Counted from the stretch's first letter, positions 1-8,826 are shown. The stretch: 64,000 nucleotides of DNA from Chryseobacterium sp. 39-10 (GCA_001898255.1 MKTK01000038.1:437229-501228), one strand, 5' to 3'. The notes: generated by a model from the sequence alone, not told the origin. A program made the numbers and translations.

Positions 1-1367
1 AGCTGTAGTGAATCTTCATTCAGCCCGCAGAATTTTTCAATTTCTTTTGGGCCCATTTGTGCGTTATAATGGATATCATATTGAAGATACCTTTCTTGTT
101 GAATATTTCGCGCATTTAAAACCCTTCTTCTTATTTCATCGCTGGTTTCTCCCTTCCTTTTGTCGGCAAGCTGTTCAAATTCCACCTTTTGTACCTCAAT
201 ATGAATATCGATACGATCCAGAAGAGGTCCAGAGAGTTTATTCATGTACCGCTGCATCTCCATTTGTGAGGATGTATTGTTAGGATCGTCTGGGAAATAC
301 CCACTTGGGCTGGGGTTCATGCTGGCAATCAGCATAAAACTGGCAGGATAATTAACGGTAAACTTGGCCCTAGAAATCGTGACTTCTCGGTCTTCCAACG
401 GTTGGCGCATCACTTCCAGCACGGTTCTTTTGAACTCCGGCATTTCATCCAGAAAAAGTACGCCGTTGTGCGCCAGCGAAATTTCGCCGGGTTGTGGATA
501 ACTTCCTCCGCCAACCAACGCAACATCCGAAATGGTATGATGAGGACTACGAAAAGGGCGTACGGTCATCAGAGAAGTTTCAGCACCTATTTTTCCAGCC
601 ACAGAATGAATTTTTGTGGTTTCGAGCGCTTCCTTCAATGTTAATGGCGGCAAAATACTGGGAACTCTTTTCGCAAGCATGGTTTTTCCGCTTCCGGGTG
701 GGCCGATCAGGATAATATTGTGGCCACCAGCAGCGGCAACTTCCATGGCGCGCTTCGCTGTTTCCTGGCCTTTCACTTCCGAAAAATCATAGGAAAAAGT
801 GGTCATGCTTTCCTGGAATTCTTTGCGGGTGTCAATCTCTGTCCGTTCCAGTGGCACTCCTTCATTAAAAAAATCGATAACTTCTTTTATGTTTCCCACT
901 CCGTACACTTCAAGTTGATCCACAATGGCGGCCTCTCGAATATTCTGTTTGGGCAGAATAATTCCTTTAAAACCCTCTTCCCTTGCTTTAATCGCGATGG
1001 GTAAAACACCTTTGATGGGAAGCAAGCCACCATCCAGAGAAAGTTCTCCCATGATAATATACTCGGAAATATTTTCTGCTTGGATGAGTTGAGATGCAGC
1101 AAGTATACCGATGGCAATACTTAGATCGTAAGCAGAACCTTCTTTGCGCAAATCGGCAGGTGCCATGTTGATGGTTATTTTCTTGCCAGGAATTTTGAAT
1201 CCTTGGTTTTTCAGCGCAGCAGAAATTCTGTAGCTGCTTTCTTTAATCGCATTGTCGGGCAATCCTACCAAATGATAGCCAACTCCAGCTGTATCAACAT
1301 TAACTTCTATGGTGATGGTTTGTGCAGACACACCGTGAATAGCGCTGCCATAAATCTTAACTAACAT
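1..1367 (-). CDS. comM: YifB/ComM family Mg-chelatase-like AAA ATPase (C-terminus beyond the window edge)
   Basis: Own reverse-strand translation from ATG at 1367 (MLVKIYGSAIHGVSAQTITIEVNVDTAGVGYHLVGLPDNAIKES...) includes Walker A GPPGSGKTMLAKR and LFLDEMPEF. Absent from the ORF track because it runs off the edge. Confidence 0.93.
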   Translation of the reverse strand, partial: MLVKIYGSAIHGVSAQTITIEVNVDTAGVGYHLVGLPDNAIKESSYRISAALKNQGFKIPGKKITINMAPADLRKEGSAYDLSIAIGILAASQLIQAENISEYIIMGELSLDGGLLPIKGVLPIAIKAREEGFKGIILPKQNIREAAIVDQLEVYGVGNIKEVIDFFNEGVPLERTEIDTRKEFQESMTTFSYDFSEVKGQETAKRAMEVAAAGGHNIILIGPPGSGKTMLAKRVPSILPPLTLKEALETTKIHSVAGKIGAETSLMTVRPFRSPHHTISDVALVGGGSYPQPGEISLAHNGVLFLDEMPEFKRTVLEVMRQPLEDREVTISRAKFTVNYPASFMLIASMNPSPSGYFPDDPNNTSSQMEMQRYMNKLSGPLLDRIDIHIEVQKVEFEQLADKRKGETSDEIRRRVLNARNIQQERYLQYDIHYNAQMGPKEIEKFCGLNEDSLQ

Positions 1368-1528
1368 GGTTTGTGTTTTGAGTAAAGTTAGAAAATTTTC
1401 TGCAATCTTAAAATCACTTTACGGTCATGAGATATAAAGGATTTCGATGGTGTGAAGTTTTCTAATTATATAATATATTGATAAACAGTAGTTTATTTTT
1501 ACTTCATGCGTTTTGTACTGTTATCTTA

Positions 1529-1565
1529 CCGTGAAATCACCTTTTGTTTTTGGGTGTAATCACGG
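1529..1565. promoter_or_regulatory. Interrupted inverted repeat CCGTGA-AAT-CACC / GGTG-TAA-TCACGG upstream of the C1 protease gene
   Basis: Arms 1529-1541 and 1553-1565 pair at 10 of 13 positions (central 3x3 mismatch) across an 11-nt loop; intergenic. Confidence 0.5.
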
Positions 1566-1726
1566 AGAGAAAAAGGGTGAATCCACTATTATGCGCAGCA
1601 TATTACATTTGTAATTTTGCCCTGTGATTGGAATGCATTGAAAGTCAGAGATCAAATTCCATTATTCACCAACAGGGAAGCCGAAAACTGTAAAAAGAGT
1701 AAGCAAAACGAATAACCAAAATTAAA

Positions 1727-2839
1727 ATGGCCAAAGAAAAATTGGAACTTAAAGCGATTCAGGAATTAATCGCAAGTTCAGAAGCCAACTGGGAAGCTGG
1801 TATTACTACGGTATCGGAACTTACCGAACTTGAGAAAAAAAGAAAGCTCGGATATGTTCCGGGACCAGATGATGTGAGCTTGGAAGAGCAGGTGGAAGAA
1901 GGAGAAAGGGCTTTTGCTGCTTATGCTGCTACCGCCGCACTCTCTCGCGATGCATTTGGTGCACCCGCATCATTGGATTGGAGAAACAATAACGGAAACT
2001 TCGTCACGCCAGTGAAAAATCAGGGAAGTTGTGGGTCTTGCGTTGCCTTTGGAACCATTGCATCTGTGGAAAGCATGATTAAAATTGCACGGGGAGCAAA
2101 CTATCAGGTAGATCTTTCGGAAGCTCATCTCTTTTATTGCCATGCAAGATCAGAAGGAAGAACCTGCGCCAATGGATGGTGGCCAGATCGTGCCTTGTCT
2201 TTTTTCCAAAGTCAGGGGGTGACAGAGGATTCTTATTATCCCTATTCTGCGGGTGACCAAAACTGTACAGGTAAACTTGCGGGTTGGGACAGCCGTCTCA
2301 ACAAAATCACAGGATATTCTAAGATCAATGGAATTGTAGCGATGAAAGAGTACATCTCGACAAAAGGTCCTGTTGAGGCCTGTTTTGCAGTATATCAGGA
2401 TTTCTATAATTACAGGTCGGGGATTTACAGAAAGGTCTCTGGGTCTTTAGTTGGTGGCCATTGTGTTTGCATTGTAGGTTATGACACAGCAGGTGGATAC
2501 TGGATATGCAAAAACAGCTGGGGACCAGGATTTGGCGAAAGCGGATTCTTTAAAATAGCTTTTGGGCAATGCGGCATCGAAGAGCAGGTGTATGGAGCCA
2601 CAGGTATTGTGAACAATTACGATATTAGTGGAGTAAAAGTGCAAGGATTGTGGGCAATTAATGAGAACAGGAATGCATGGGTTTATTTGTCCGGTGGACA
2701 CGGTTGGAAGAAAATCGGGAATGCGAATGATGCTGCGTTTGTCAACATCCTTACGCAATTAGCATCAGCAAAAGCAACCAATTCCAATGTGAATGTGCAG
2801 CTGGTGAACAATATGATTCAAATTGTTTATGTATTTTAA
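1727..2839 (+). CDS. Papain-like C1 family cysteine peptidase with C-terminal accessory domain
   Basis: NQGSCGSCVAFGTIASVE (Cys region), GGHCVCIVGYD (His region), YWICKNSWGPGFGESGFFKI (Asn region). No hydrophobic N-terminal segment (MAKEKLELKAIQEL...). Confidence 0.93.
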   Translation: MAKEKLELKAIQELIASSEANWEAGITTVSELTELEKKRKLGYVPGPDDVSLEEQVEEGERAFAAYAATAALSRDAFGAPASLDWRNNNGNFVTPVKNQGSCGSCVAFGTIASVESMIKIARGANYQVDLSEAHLFYCHARSEGRTCANGWWPDRALSFFQSQGVTEDSYYPYSAGDQNCTGKLAGWDSRLNKITGYSKINGIVAMKEYISTKGPVEACFAVYQDFYNYRSGIYRKVSGSLVGGHCVCIVGYDTAGGYWICKNSWGPGFGESGFFKIAFGQCGIEEQVYGATGIVNNYDISGVKVQGLWAINENRNAWVYLSGGHGWKKIGNANDAAFVNILTQLASAKATNSNVNVQLVNNMIQIVYVF

Positions 2840-2858
2840 ATCTGAAAAAGTAACGATC

Positions 2859-3263
2859 ATGAAAAAACCAGTAAAAACGCCTCCGCAATCAAAAGGCGAG
2901 GCCACATCAAAAACTGAAGGAGGAAGTGCTCCGTCAGTAGAGATTAATAACAATGAAAACGCATCACAATTTGGTGCAGACGCAGCTCCAATGCTAGATC
3001 CGCCTTCCGCAAGCAGTTCGTCCGAAGAGGCCTTCGGTGCAGGCGTGTGGAACAACGACAAGCGAATAAATGCATTATACTCCGCCAACGAAACCCGAAA
3101 TTCGTGGGTAGGGGTTGTCGGAGTTGGATGGGTGAAGTTAGCCAATACCGTTGATTCTGCCAATGAAGCATTTACTATCTTAGCATCATCCGCTAAGTTG
3201 AAAAATTCACCAGTGAATTACAACCTGGATGGTGGACTCATCACAGAGATGTATGTTTGGTAA
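2859..3263 (+). CDS. Small protein homologous to the C-terminal domain of the upstream C1 peptidase
   Basis: Likely start MKKPVKTPPQ at 2859 (track ORF begins 2823). C-terminus INALYSANETRNSWVGVVGVGWVKLAN...AFTILASSAKLKNSPVNYNLDGGLITEMYVW aligns with VQGLWAINENRNAWVYLSGGHGWKKIGN...ILTQLASAKATNSNVNVQLVNNMIQIVYVF of the peptidase. Confidence 0.85.
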   Translation: MKKPVKTPPQSKGEATSKTEGGSAPSVEINNNENASQFGADAAPMLDPPSASSSSEEAFGAGVWNNDKRINALYSANETRNSWVGVVGVGWVKLANTVDSANEAFTILASSAKLKNSPVNYNLDGGLITEMYVW

Positions 3264-3286
3264 ACATTCGTCTGATACTATATCCA

Positions 3287-3323
3287 AAATAGTTCTGCCA
3301 TGATACGCTTGGCAGAACTATTT
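3287..3323. terminator. Perfect 14-bp inverted repeat, hairpin between the accessory-domain gene and the inhibitor gene
   Basis: AAATAGTTCTGCCA (3287-3300), 9-nt loop, TGGCAGAACTATTT (3310-3323). No long T-tract follows, so terminator function is uncertain. Confidence 0.6.
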
Positions 3324-3410
3324 AGGCATGAAGATGAGGTAATTATTATTAATAAAAAGCCGATCAGTAAGTTAGCACAGAATTTGAACTGAAAATATAA
3401 ATAAGAACAA

Positions 3411-3716
3411 ATGAAAACAATCACTCAATCTCAGAACGGAAGCCGCATCAAAGTCAGTAAAGGTGATCATCTTCAGCTTAAATTAGATGAAAATGCAACC
3501 ACAGGTTATCGCTGGAAGCTGAATAGCTATAACAAAGACCATTTCAGTATTTCGGAAAAGGAGGGTCCTACCAATGATGAAGGCATTGGAGCGGCTCATG
3601 TGAAGATTTATGACATTACCATTCTTGCTGAAGGTTCAGCTGAACTCAGTTTATCATTACAAAATCAGTGGGAGCATGACACCTCCGAAACTTTTACAGT
3701 TTACTTTGAAAGCTGA
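3411..3716 (+). CDS. Chagasin-like (MEROPS I42) cysteine protease inhibitor
   Basis: LKLDENATTGYRWKL resembles the chagasin NPTTGY loop; GIGAAH resembles the second (GAGG) loop; C-terminal QNQWEHDTSETFTVYFES resembles RPW...ERFTVYL. About 100 aa, no signal peptide. Confidence 0.82.
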   Translation: MKTITQSQNGSRIKVSKGDHLQLKLDENATTGYRWKLNSYNKDHFSISEKEGPTNDEGIGAAHVKIYDITILAEGSAELSLSLQNQWEHDTSETFTVYFES

Positions 3717-3730
3717 GCATTAATCAGTGC

Positions 3731-5107
3731 TTAAATCTCCTCTAGCTTCACGGTGAAATGCCGCAAAATATTTGGCTCCCAAACGATTTGATATCCTTTT
3801 TCAATTGCACTTCTGCGGTCAAAAACATTTTTTACGGCAGCTGCAATATAATCCATGTGGTTTTGTGTATAGGTTTTCCTGGGAATTGCCAAACGAACCA
3901 GTTCTAGCTTTGGATATCGATTCTCCCGTGTCTTCGGATCACGATCTGCCAAAAGAGTTCCAATTTCTACACAACGAATTCCCGCCTCCTTATAAATTTC
4001 GTTGGCTAAAGTTTGTGCAGGGTATTCTTGTCTTTTAATTTTGGGCAAGAATCGAAGAGCGTCTATAAAAACGGCATGGCCACCAATGGGCTGCTGCACA
4101 GGAATTCCCAATTCCATCATTTGGTGACCGAGGTATTCAACCTGCGAAATTCGACTTTCAAGATAACCGAATTCTGTTGCTTCGTCTAAACCAACTGCCA
4201 GCGCTGCCATGTCTCTCCCTGCCATTCCGCCATAGGTAATGAAACCTTCAAATATTATGGTAAAATTAGAAGCTTCTCTATAAAGATGCTCATCTTTTAA
4301 TGCGATAAAACCACCTATATTTACCAATCCATCCTTTTTAGAACTCATCGTCATGCCAATTCCATACGAGAATACTTCTTTGGCGATCTCTTTAATGGTC
4401 CTGTTTTCCTGCCCTTTCTCTCGTGTTTTAATAAAATAGGCATTTTCTGCAAAACGAGCAGCATCAAAAATAATAGGTATCTCATACCGATCGGACAGTT
4501 CTTTTACTTGCCTGATGTTTTCCATGGAAACTGGTTGTCCGCCGGAAGAGTTGCATGTAATGGTCACTAGGCAAAATGGAATTTTTTCTTTTGGATAGGT
4601 TTGGTACACCTGCTCAAGTTTATCCAAATCAATATTTCCTTTAAAAGGATATAGGTTATCGATATCAAACGCTTCATCGACAGTGCAGTCTACGGCGTGT
4701 GCTTTTCGAAATTCAATGTGTCCTTTGGTGGTATCGAAATGGGAGTTTCCCGGAATAATGTTGCCTTCTTTCACCAAAACTGAAAACAATACGTTTTCGG
4801 CAGCTCGTCCCTGATGAGTGGGTAAAAGATAGGTGTAACCCGTGATTTTGTGTACGGTTTCTTGGAGCTGTTCAAAACTTTTAGATCCGGCATAGCTCTC
4901 GTCGCCAGTCATCATGGCCGCCCATTGTTTGTCGCTCATTGCACCGGTTCCGGAGTCGGTAAGAAGATCGATAAAAACTTGTGACGATTTTAAATTAAAT
5001 AAATTATAGTGCGCTTCTTTCAGCCATTGCTCTCTTTCAGCTCTGGTCGACTGGTGAATTTCTTCAGTCATTTTTATCCTAAACGGTTCTGCGTAGGGAA
5101 GTTTCAT
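3731..5107 (-). CDS. tnaA: Tryptophanase (beta-eliminating lyase)
   Basis: FIDLLTDSGTGAMSDKQWAAMM, LPTHQGRAAENVL, ARFAENAYFIK, SSKKDGLVNIGG, IRCVEIGTLLADRDPKT, LRHFTVKLEEI. Closer to TnaA than to tyrosine phenol-lyase in the C-terminal motifs. Confidence 0.9.
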   Translation of the reverse strand: MKLPYAEPFRIKMTEEIHQSTRAEREQWLKEAHYNLFNLKSSQVFIDLLTDSGTGAMSDKQWAAMMTGDESYAGSKSFEQLQETVHKITGYTYLLPTHQGRAAENVLFSVLVKEGNIIPGNSHFDTTKGHIEFRKAHAVDCTVDEAFDIDNLYPFKGNIDLDKLEQVYQTYPKEKIPFCLVTITCNSSGGQPVSMENIRQVKELSDRYEIPIIFDAARFAENAYFIKTREKGQENRTIKEIAKEVFSYGIGMTMSSKKDGLVNIGGFIALKDEHLYREASNFTIIFEGFITYGGMAGRDMAALAVGLDEATEFGYLESRISQVEYLGHQMMELGIPVQQPIGGHAVFIDALRFLPKIKRQEYPAQTLANEIYKEAGIRCVEIGTLLADRDPKTRENRYPKLELVRLAIPRKTYTQNHMDYIAAAVKNVFDRRSAIEKGYQIVWEPNILRHFTVKLEEI

Positions 5108-5207
5108 TTCTTAAATTTTTAAGGGTGTACGATGATTAACGAAAAAAACGAGCAGAAAAACTTTTGTTAAATGAAAAGAATGCTGCTAGACAGTTTATAT
5201 ACGTTCA

Positions 5208-5828
5208 TCATTCCGGGGCCTTAAAAACGTTGTCATCCGAATGAAAACCGGCAACGCCGCCACTTACTGCAAATTTCATGGCCTGTGCAGCACTTACATT
5301 GTCAAGGGAAACAATACTTTCTGCTAAAACAAAAACCACCCAACCGGAAACCGCATAGGAGTGTGGCAAATACACGGCGACATACTGTGGATAACCTACT
5401 GATGATAAATCACTTTGGGTTAAGAAACCTACGCGCCAAACCTCTGGCTCTACCGATGTTTTAATGAGGACGGGCCGGTTGAATTTTTTTTTGTCACCCA
5501 CAAAAGAAGTCATCACGTCTTTCAGCGAGGTATAAATGAATTTGATACCGGGAGTGTGTTCAAGAATGTAATCGAAACTGTCCACAATTACCCTTCCCAA
5601 AATGAATTTATTGCCAAGATAGCCAATGAGGGTCGTCGAGCAAATAACGATTAGGAAAGTGATGCCGGGATATGTTTTTTCGGAAACGGCAGGGATAATA
5701 TTATCGATGCTTGATACAATATACCAAATAATCCAAATGGTCAACGCAAAAGGCCCAAGAATAAGTAAGCCCTGGAAAAATGATTTTGCCAGCGTATTAA
5801 ATATTTGCTTAAAATGGGTTTCTTCCAT
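5208..5828 (-). CDS. DUF502 family membrane protein
   Basis: Hydrophobic N-terminus, VDSFDYILEHTPGIKFIYTSLKDVMTSF and QYVAVYLPHSYAVSGWVVFV, typical of DUF502. Confidence 0.85.
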   Translation of the reverse strand: MEETHFKQIFNTLAKSFFQGLLILGPFALTIWIIWYIVSSIDNIIPAVSEKTYPGITFLIVICSTTLIGYLGNKFILGRVIVDSFDYILEHTPGIKFIYTSLKDVMTSFVGDKKKFNRPVLIKTSVEPEVWRVGFLTQSDLSSVGYPQYVAVYLPHSYAVSGWVVFVLAESIVSLDNVSAAQAMKFAVSGGVAGFHSDDNVFKAPE

Positions 5829-5877
5829 AACGTTTTGCGATAAAATACATTATTCAAAGCTGGATACCGGACATTTA

Positions 5878-6459
5878 TTATCCGTGAATAGTCTCTTTTT
5901 TACCATAGGATTTAATGATCTCGGCTTCATATTCCAGCCATTCTTCCCAACGTTTGTTTACTTTTTCTGCGTTACCCAGTTGTCGAGCAAAACCGATGAA
6001 AGTGGTGTAGTGGTTGGCTTCGGAAATCATCAATTCTTTGTAGAAAGCTTTCAGTTCGTCGTCGGCTATGTTTTCGGTTAAAACCTTGAAGCGTTCGCAA
6101 CTTCGGGCTTCAATCATGGCTGCAAAAAGCATCTTATCAATAATTAAATCGTTTCGGTCTCCACCTTTTTGAATGAAATTAACCAGTTGGTTCACGTAGT
6201 CATCTTTTCGGGTTCGTCCGAAAGTGTAGCCTCGTCTTTTTATAATCTCGTGCACTTGATTAAAATGATCCAGTTCTTCTTGTGCAATGGCTAAAAGTTC
6301 GGTGACGATCTCTGGATATTCGGGCAACATCGTAATTAAACCAATTGCATTGGTAGCTGCCTTTTGTTCGCACCAAGCATGGTCGGTAAGAATTTCCTCA
6401 AGATTTCCTTCTGCAATATTGGCCCACCGCGGGTCAGTGAGCAGTTTTAGTTTAAACAT
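5878..6459 (-). CDS. miaE: tRNA-(ms2io6A)-hydroxylase
   Basis: MFKLKLLTDPRWANIAEGNLEEILTDHAWCEQKAATNA..., diiron ligands in EELDHF and EANHY. Start chosen at MFKLKL rather than the longer track ORF (6528). Confidence 0.9.
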   Translation of the reverse strand: MFKLKLLTDPRWANIAEGNLEEILTDHAWCEQKAATNAIGLITMLPEYPEIVTELLAIAQEELDHFNQVHEIIKRRGYTFGRTRKDDYVNQLVNFIQKGGDRNDLIIDKMLFAAMIEARSCERFKVLTENIADDELKAFYKELMISEANHYTTFIGFARQLGNAEKVNKRWEEWLEYEAEIIKSYGKKETIHG

Positions 6460-6581
6460 GTTTAAAAACTTTTTGTAAAAATAAACATTCTCCTTTAGTC
6501 CATCGTGCTCCTTAATTATTTTTAGCATTAAAACTTTTTGCTAGCTGCTTCGTCTCATTAAATGAGGCAGCAGTGTTTGAA

Positions 6582-7673
6582 CTACGGCAAAGCAGTTTTG
6601 TCCCGCAAAAATGATAGTACCTTCCAGCCAAGCGCGTCGATTCTTTTTGCCAGCTCCGCAATTATTACCGCAAGGATAATGTTAATCATAAAAATAACAA
6701 TCATCAAAATCCACCATTCCATTTTGTCTTTTAAAGGAACCACTATAAAATAAACCAATGACGAACTTACTCCCTGTGCAAAATAGTAAAAAATAGCGTT
6801 TTGGCCTACATATGTTAAAAAGTTATTTTTACTGATTTTCAGTCTATTGTATAATGAAAACAGGGTGAGCAATGAAAAGCAAGACCAAAAGATGTAAAGG
6901 AGTTTAGGCGGGAATTTGGCTTTGTTCATCGTCATCAAAATATCTTTTCCGAAATTCCACAATAGGAAAATAAGAATGGCTATTAGAATTCCGTAGAGTA
7001 TGGGAATCCACCTTTTCGGAATTTTTTTTCCTTTGAGTTCATGCGCCAACAAAAATAAACCCAAGTAAAAAGCAACATAGCCAACTTGCCCGCTCGGGTA
7101 ATACCAAGGGAAGAGATTGAAAACAATCGTTAAACCAAAACATAAGATAATAAAGCTGATGATATGTCTAGAGAAAAATCTTAAAATCAGGACACCAAAA
7201 ACAGTCAGTATAAAGTAAACTTTTAGATACCAGAAACTTCCCATTACAACAGGGAAAGTATCGCAATTGGTGTAAGAATGTATATACCAGTTTCCCAGGT
7301 TTTGCCATTGCGGATCAGTCGATATGTTTTGCGGAATGTATTTCCCGCCAAAAGTACTGTAGAAATCCTGCATCCACTGAAGTCCGAAAAAATTCAATCC
7401 AAACACCTTGAAAAAGTAATCCAGGAAGAACAAAAATGTCACAAAGATCATGTATGTAATTTGCAGCTTAAGTAGGCGATAAAATGTCTTTTCCACATTG
7501 GCGCCAGACGTTAAACCACTCAGCGCAAAAAAAAGAGGCACATCAATAAGCAGAGAGAGCACACGCCATTCGGTAGGAATATAGTATTGCCCCGACCAAA
7601 AAGCAGTGTGGATAAATATAATGGCCATGGTCGCAAAACCCTTGGCAAAATCGATGTAGAGATCTCTTTTCAT
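6582..7673 (-). CDS. Acyltransferase family 3-type integral membrane protein
   Basis: RDLYIDFAKGFATMAIIFIHTAFW start plus multiple TM segments. Confidence 0.82.
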   Translation of the reverse strand: MKRDLYIDFAKGFATMAIIFIHTAFWSGQYYIPTEWRVLSLLIDVPLFFALSGLTSGANVEKTFYRLLKLQITYMIFVTFLFFLDYFFKVFGLNFFGLQWMQDFYSTFGGKYIPQNISTDPQWQNLGNWYIHSYTNCDTFPVVMGSFWYLKVYFILTVFGVLILRFFSRHIISFIILCFGLTIVFNLFPWYYPSGQVGYVAFYLGLFLLAHELKGKKIPKRWIPILYGILIAILIFLLWNFGKDILMTMNKAKFPPKLLYIFWSCFSLLTLFSLYNRLKISKNNFLTYVGQNAIFYYFAQGVSSSLVYFIVVPLKDKMEWWILMIVIFMINIILAVIIAELAKRIDALGWKVLSFLRDKTALP

Positions 7674-7780
7674 AGCATGAGTTGGATGTTTTCAAAAGTA
7701 ATAAAAAAGACAAAGCGAGAAAGCAAGCTGTTTAAATTTGTGAGAGCTTTCGTTTTTAATAAAAAATTGTAGTTAACTAT

Positions 7781-7809
7781 TTGTATTACAGAAAAAAATT
7801 GTACTTTTG
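7781..7809 (+). promoter_or_regulatory. Bacteroidota sigma-ABfr promoter upstream of rplU
   Basis: TTG (7781-7783), 18-nt spacer, TACTTTTG (7802-7809), matching TTG-N-TAnnTTTG. Confidence 0.65.
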
Positions 7810-7841
7810 CACCTCGAATTAACTAACAAAATTTATAAACA

Positions 7842-8474
7842 ATGTTTGCAATTGTAGAAATAGCAGGGCTTCAATACAAAGTTGAGCAAGACCAAAAGTT
7901 GTTTGTAAACCGTTTGAAAGGAGATAAAGGAGCAAAAGTTTCTTTTGATAAAGTTCTTCTTACTGTAAACGGTACTACAACAATTGGCGCCCCGGCTGTA
8001 AGTGGCATCACAGTAGATGCTGAAATCCTTGATCATGTGAAAGCGGATAAAGTAATCGTTTTCAAAAAGAAAAGAAGAAAAGGATACGAAAAGAAAAACG
8101 GTCACCGTCAAGCGTTAACACAAATTCAGATCACTGGTATTACCGGATTTGATGGTGCTAAAAAAGCGGCTAAGAAAGAAACCGTAAAATCAGAATCTAC
8201 GGAAGCAAAAGCGGTAAAAGCTCCTAAAGCTGAAAAAGCAGAGGAGAAAAAAGCAGCTGCTAACCGCGATGCGTTAACCGTAAACTTCAGCGAAGATCAT
8301 GAATTGAACCATTTGTTGAAGAAAAACGGTCTTTCAGAATCCATCGACAACAGAAAAGTTTTGGTGGAATTGGGTAAAGAACTCAAAGAAAAATTAGAGA
8401 AAAGAGTATTGAGCTCTGAAGAATTCGATGCTTACATCAAAGAAAACATCGAAAAATTAACCGCAAAAAAATAA
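7842..8474 (+). CDS. rplU: 50S ribosomal protein L21 with long C-terminal extension
   Basis: MFAIVEIAGLQYKVEQDQKLFVNRL...VIVFKKKRRKGYEKKNGHRQALTQIQITGI is the L21 core, followed by a ~105 aa Lys/Ala-rich linker and helical tail. Confidence 0.95.
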   Translation: MFAIVEIAGLQYKVEQDQKLFVNRLKGDKGAKVSFDKVLLTVNGTTTIGAPAVSGITVDAEILDHVKADKVIVFKKKRRKGYEKKNGHRQALTQIQITGITGFDGAKKAAKKETVKSESTEAKAVKAPKAEKAEEKKAAANRDALTVNFSEDHELNHLLKKNGLSESIDNRKVLVELGKELKEKLEKRVLSSEEFDAYIKENIEKLTAKK

Positions 8475-8486
8475 TCCAGAAATAGA

Positions 8487-8744
8487 ATGGCACACAAGAA
8501 GGGAGTTGGTAGCTCCAAAAACGGTAGAGAATCTCACTCTAAAAGATTGGGTGTAAAGATTTTCGGAGGACAAGAAGCAATAGCCGGTAACATTATCGTG
8601 AGACAAAGAGGAACTCAACACCATCCAGGTGAAAACGTGGGAATGGGTAAAGATCACACACTTCACGCATTGGTTGACGGTAAAGTAGTTTTCAGAAAGA
8701 AAGCCAATAACAGATCATTTGTATCTGTAGAGCCAAACGCTTAG
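8487..8744 (+). CDS. rpmA: 50S ribosomal protein L27
   Basis: [29 protein letters not shown]...[26 protein letters not shown]. Confidence 0.97.
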   Translation: MAHKKGVGSSKNGRESHSKRLGVKIFGGQEAIAGNIIVRQRGTQHHPGENVGMGKDHTLHALVDGKVVFRKKANNRSFVSVEPNA

Positions 8745-8767
8745 TTTAAGACGTTTGTTATAATCAT

Positions 8768-8800
8768 AAAATTCCCGGTCGAAAGTCTGGGAATTTTTTT
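8768..8800 (+). terminator. Rho-independent terminator after rpmA
   Basis: AAAATTCCC / GGGAATTTT 9-bp stem followed by a T-run. Confidence 0.75.
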
Positions 8801-8826
8801 TATTTTTGGCGACTAATTTAAATATT

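Noticed and set aside
2447-3171. Minus-strand ORFs (103, 132, 75 aa) opposite the protease cassette
   Set aside because: They are the reverse complement of clearly homologous coding domains on the plus strand; no start context or domain support.
5108-5207. Possible TnaC-type leader peptide controlling tnaA
   Set aside because: The upstream region gives only a short ORF (MMNVYKLSSSILFI) with no Trp or Pro, so no evidence for TnaC-like ribosome arrest.
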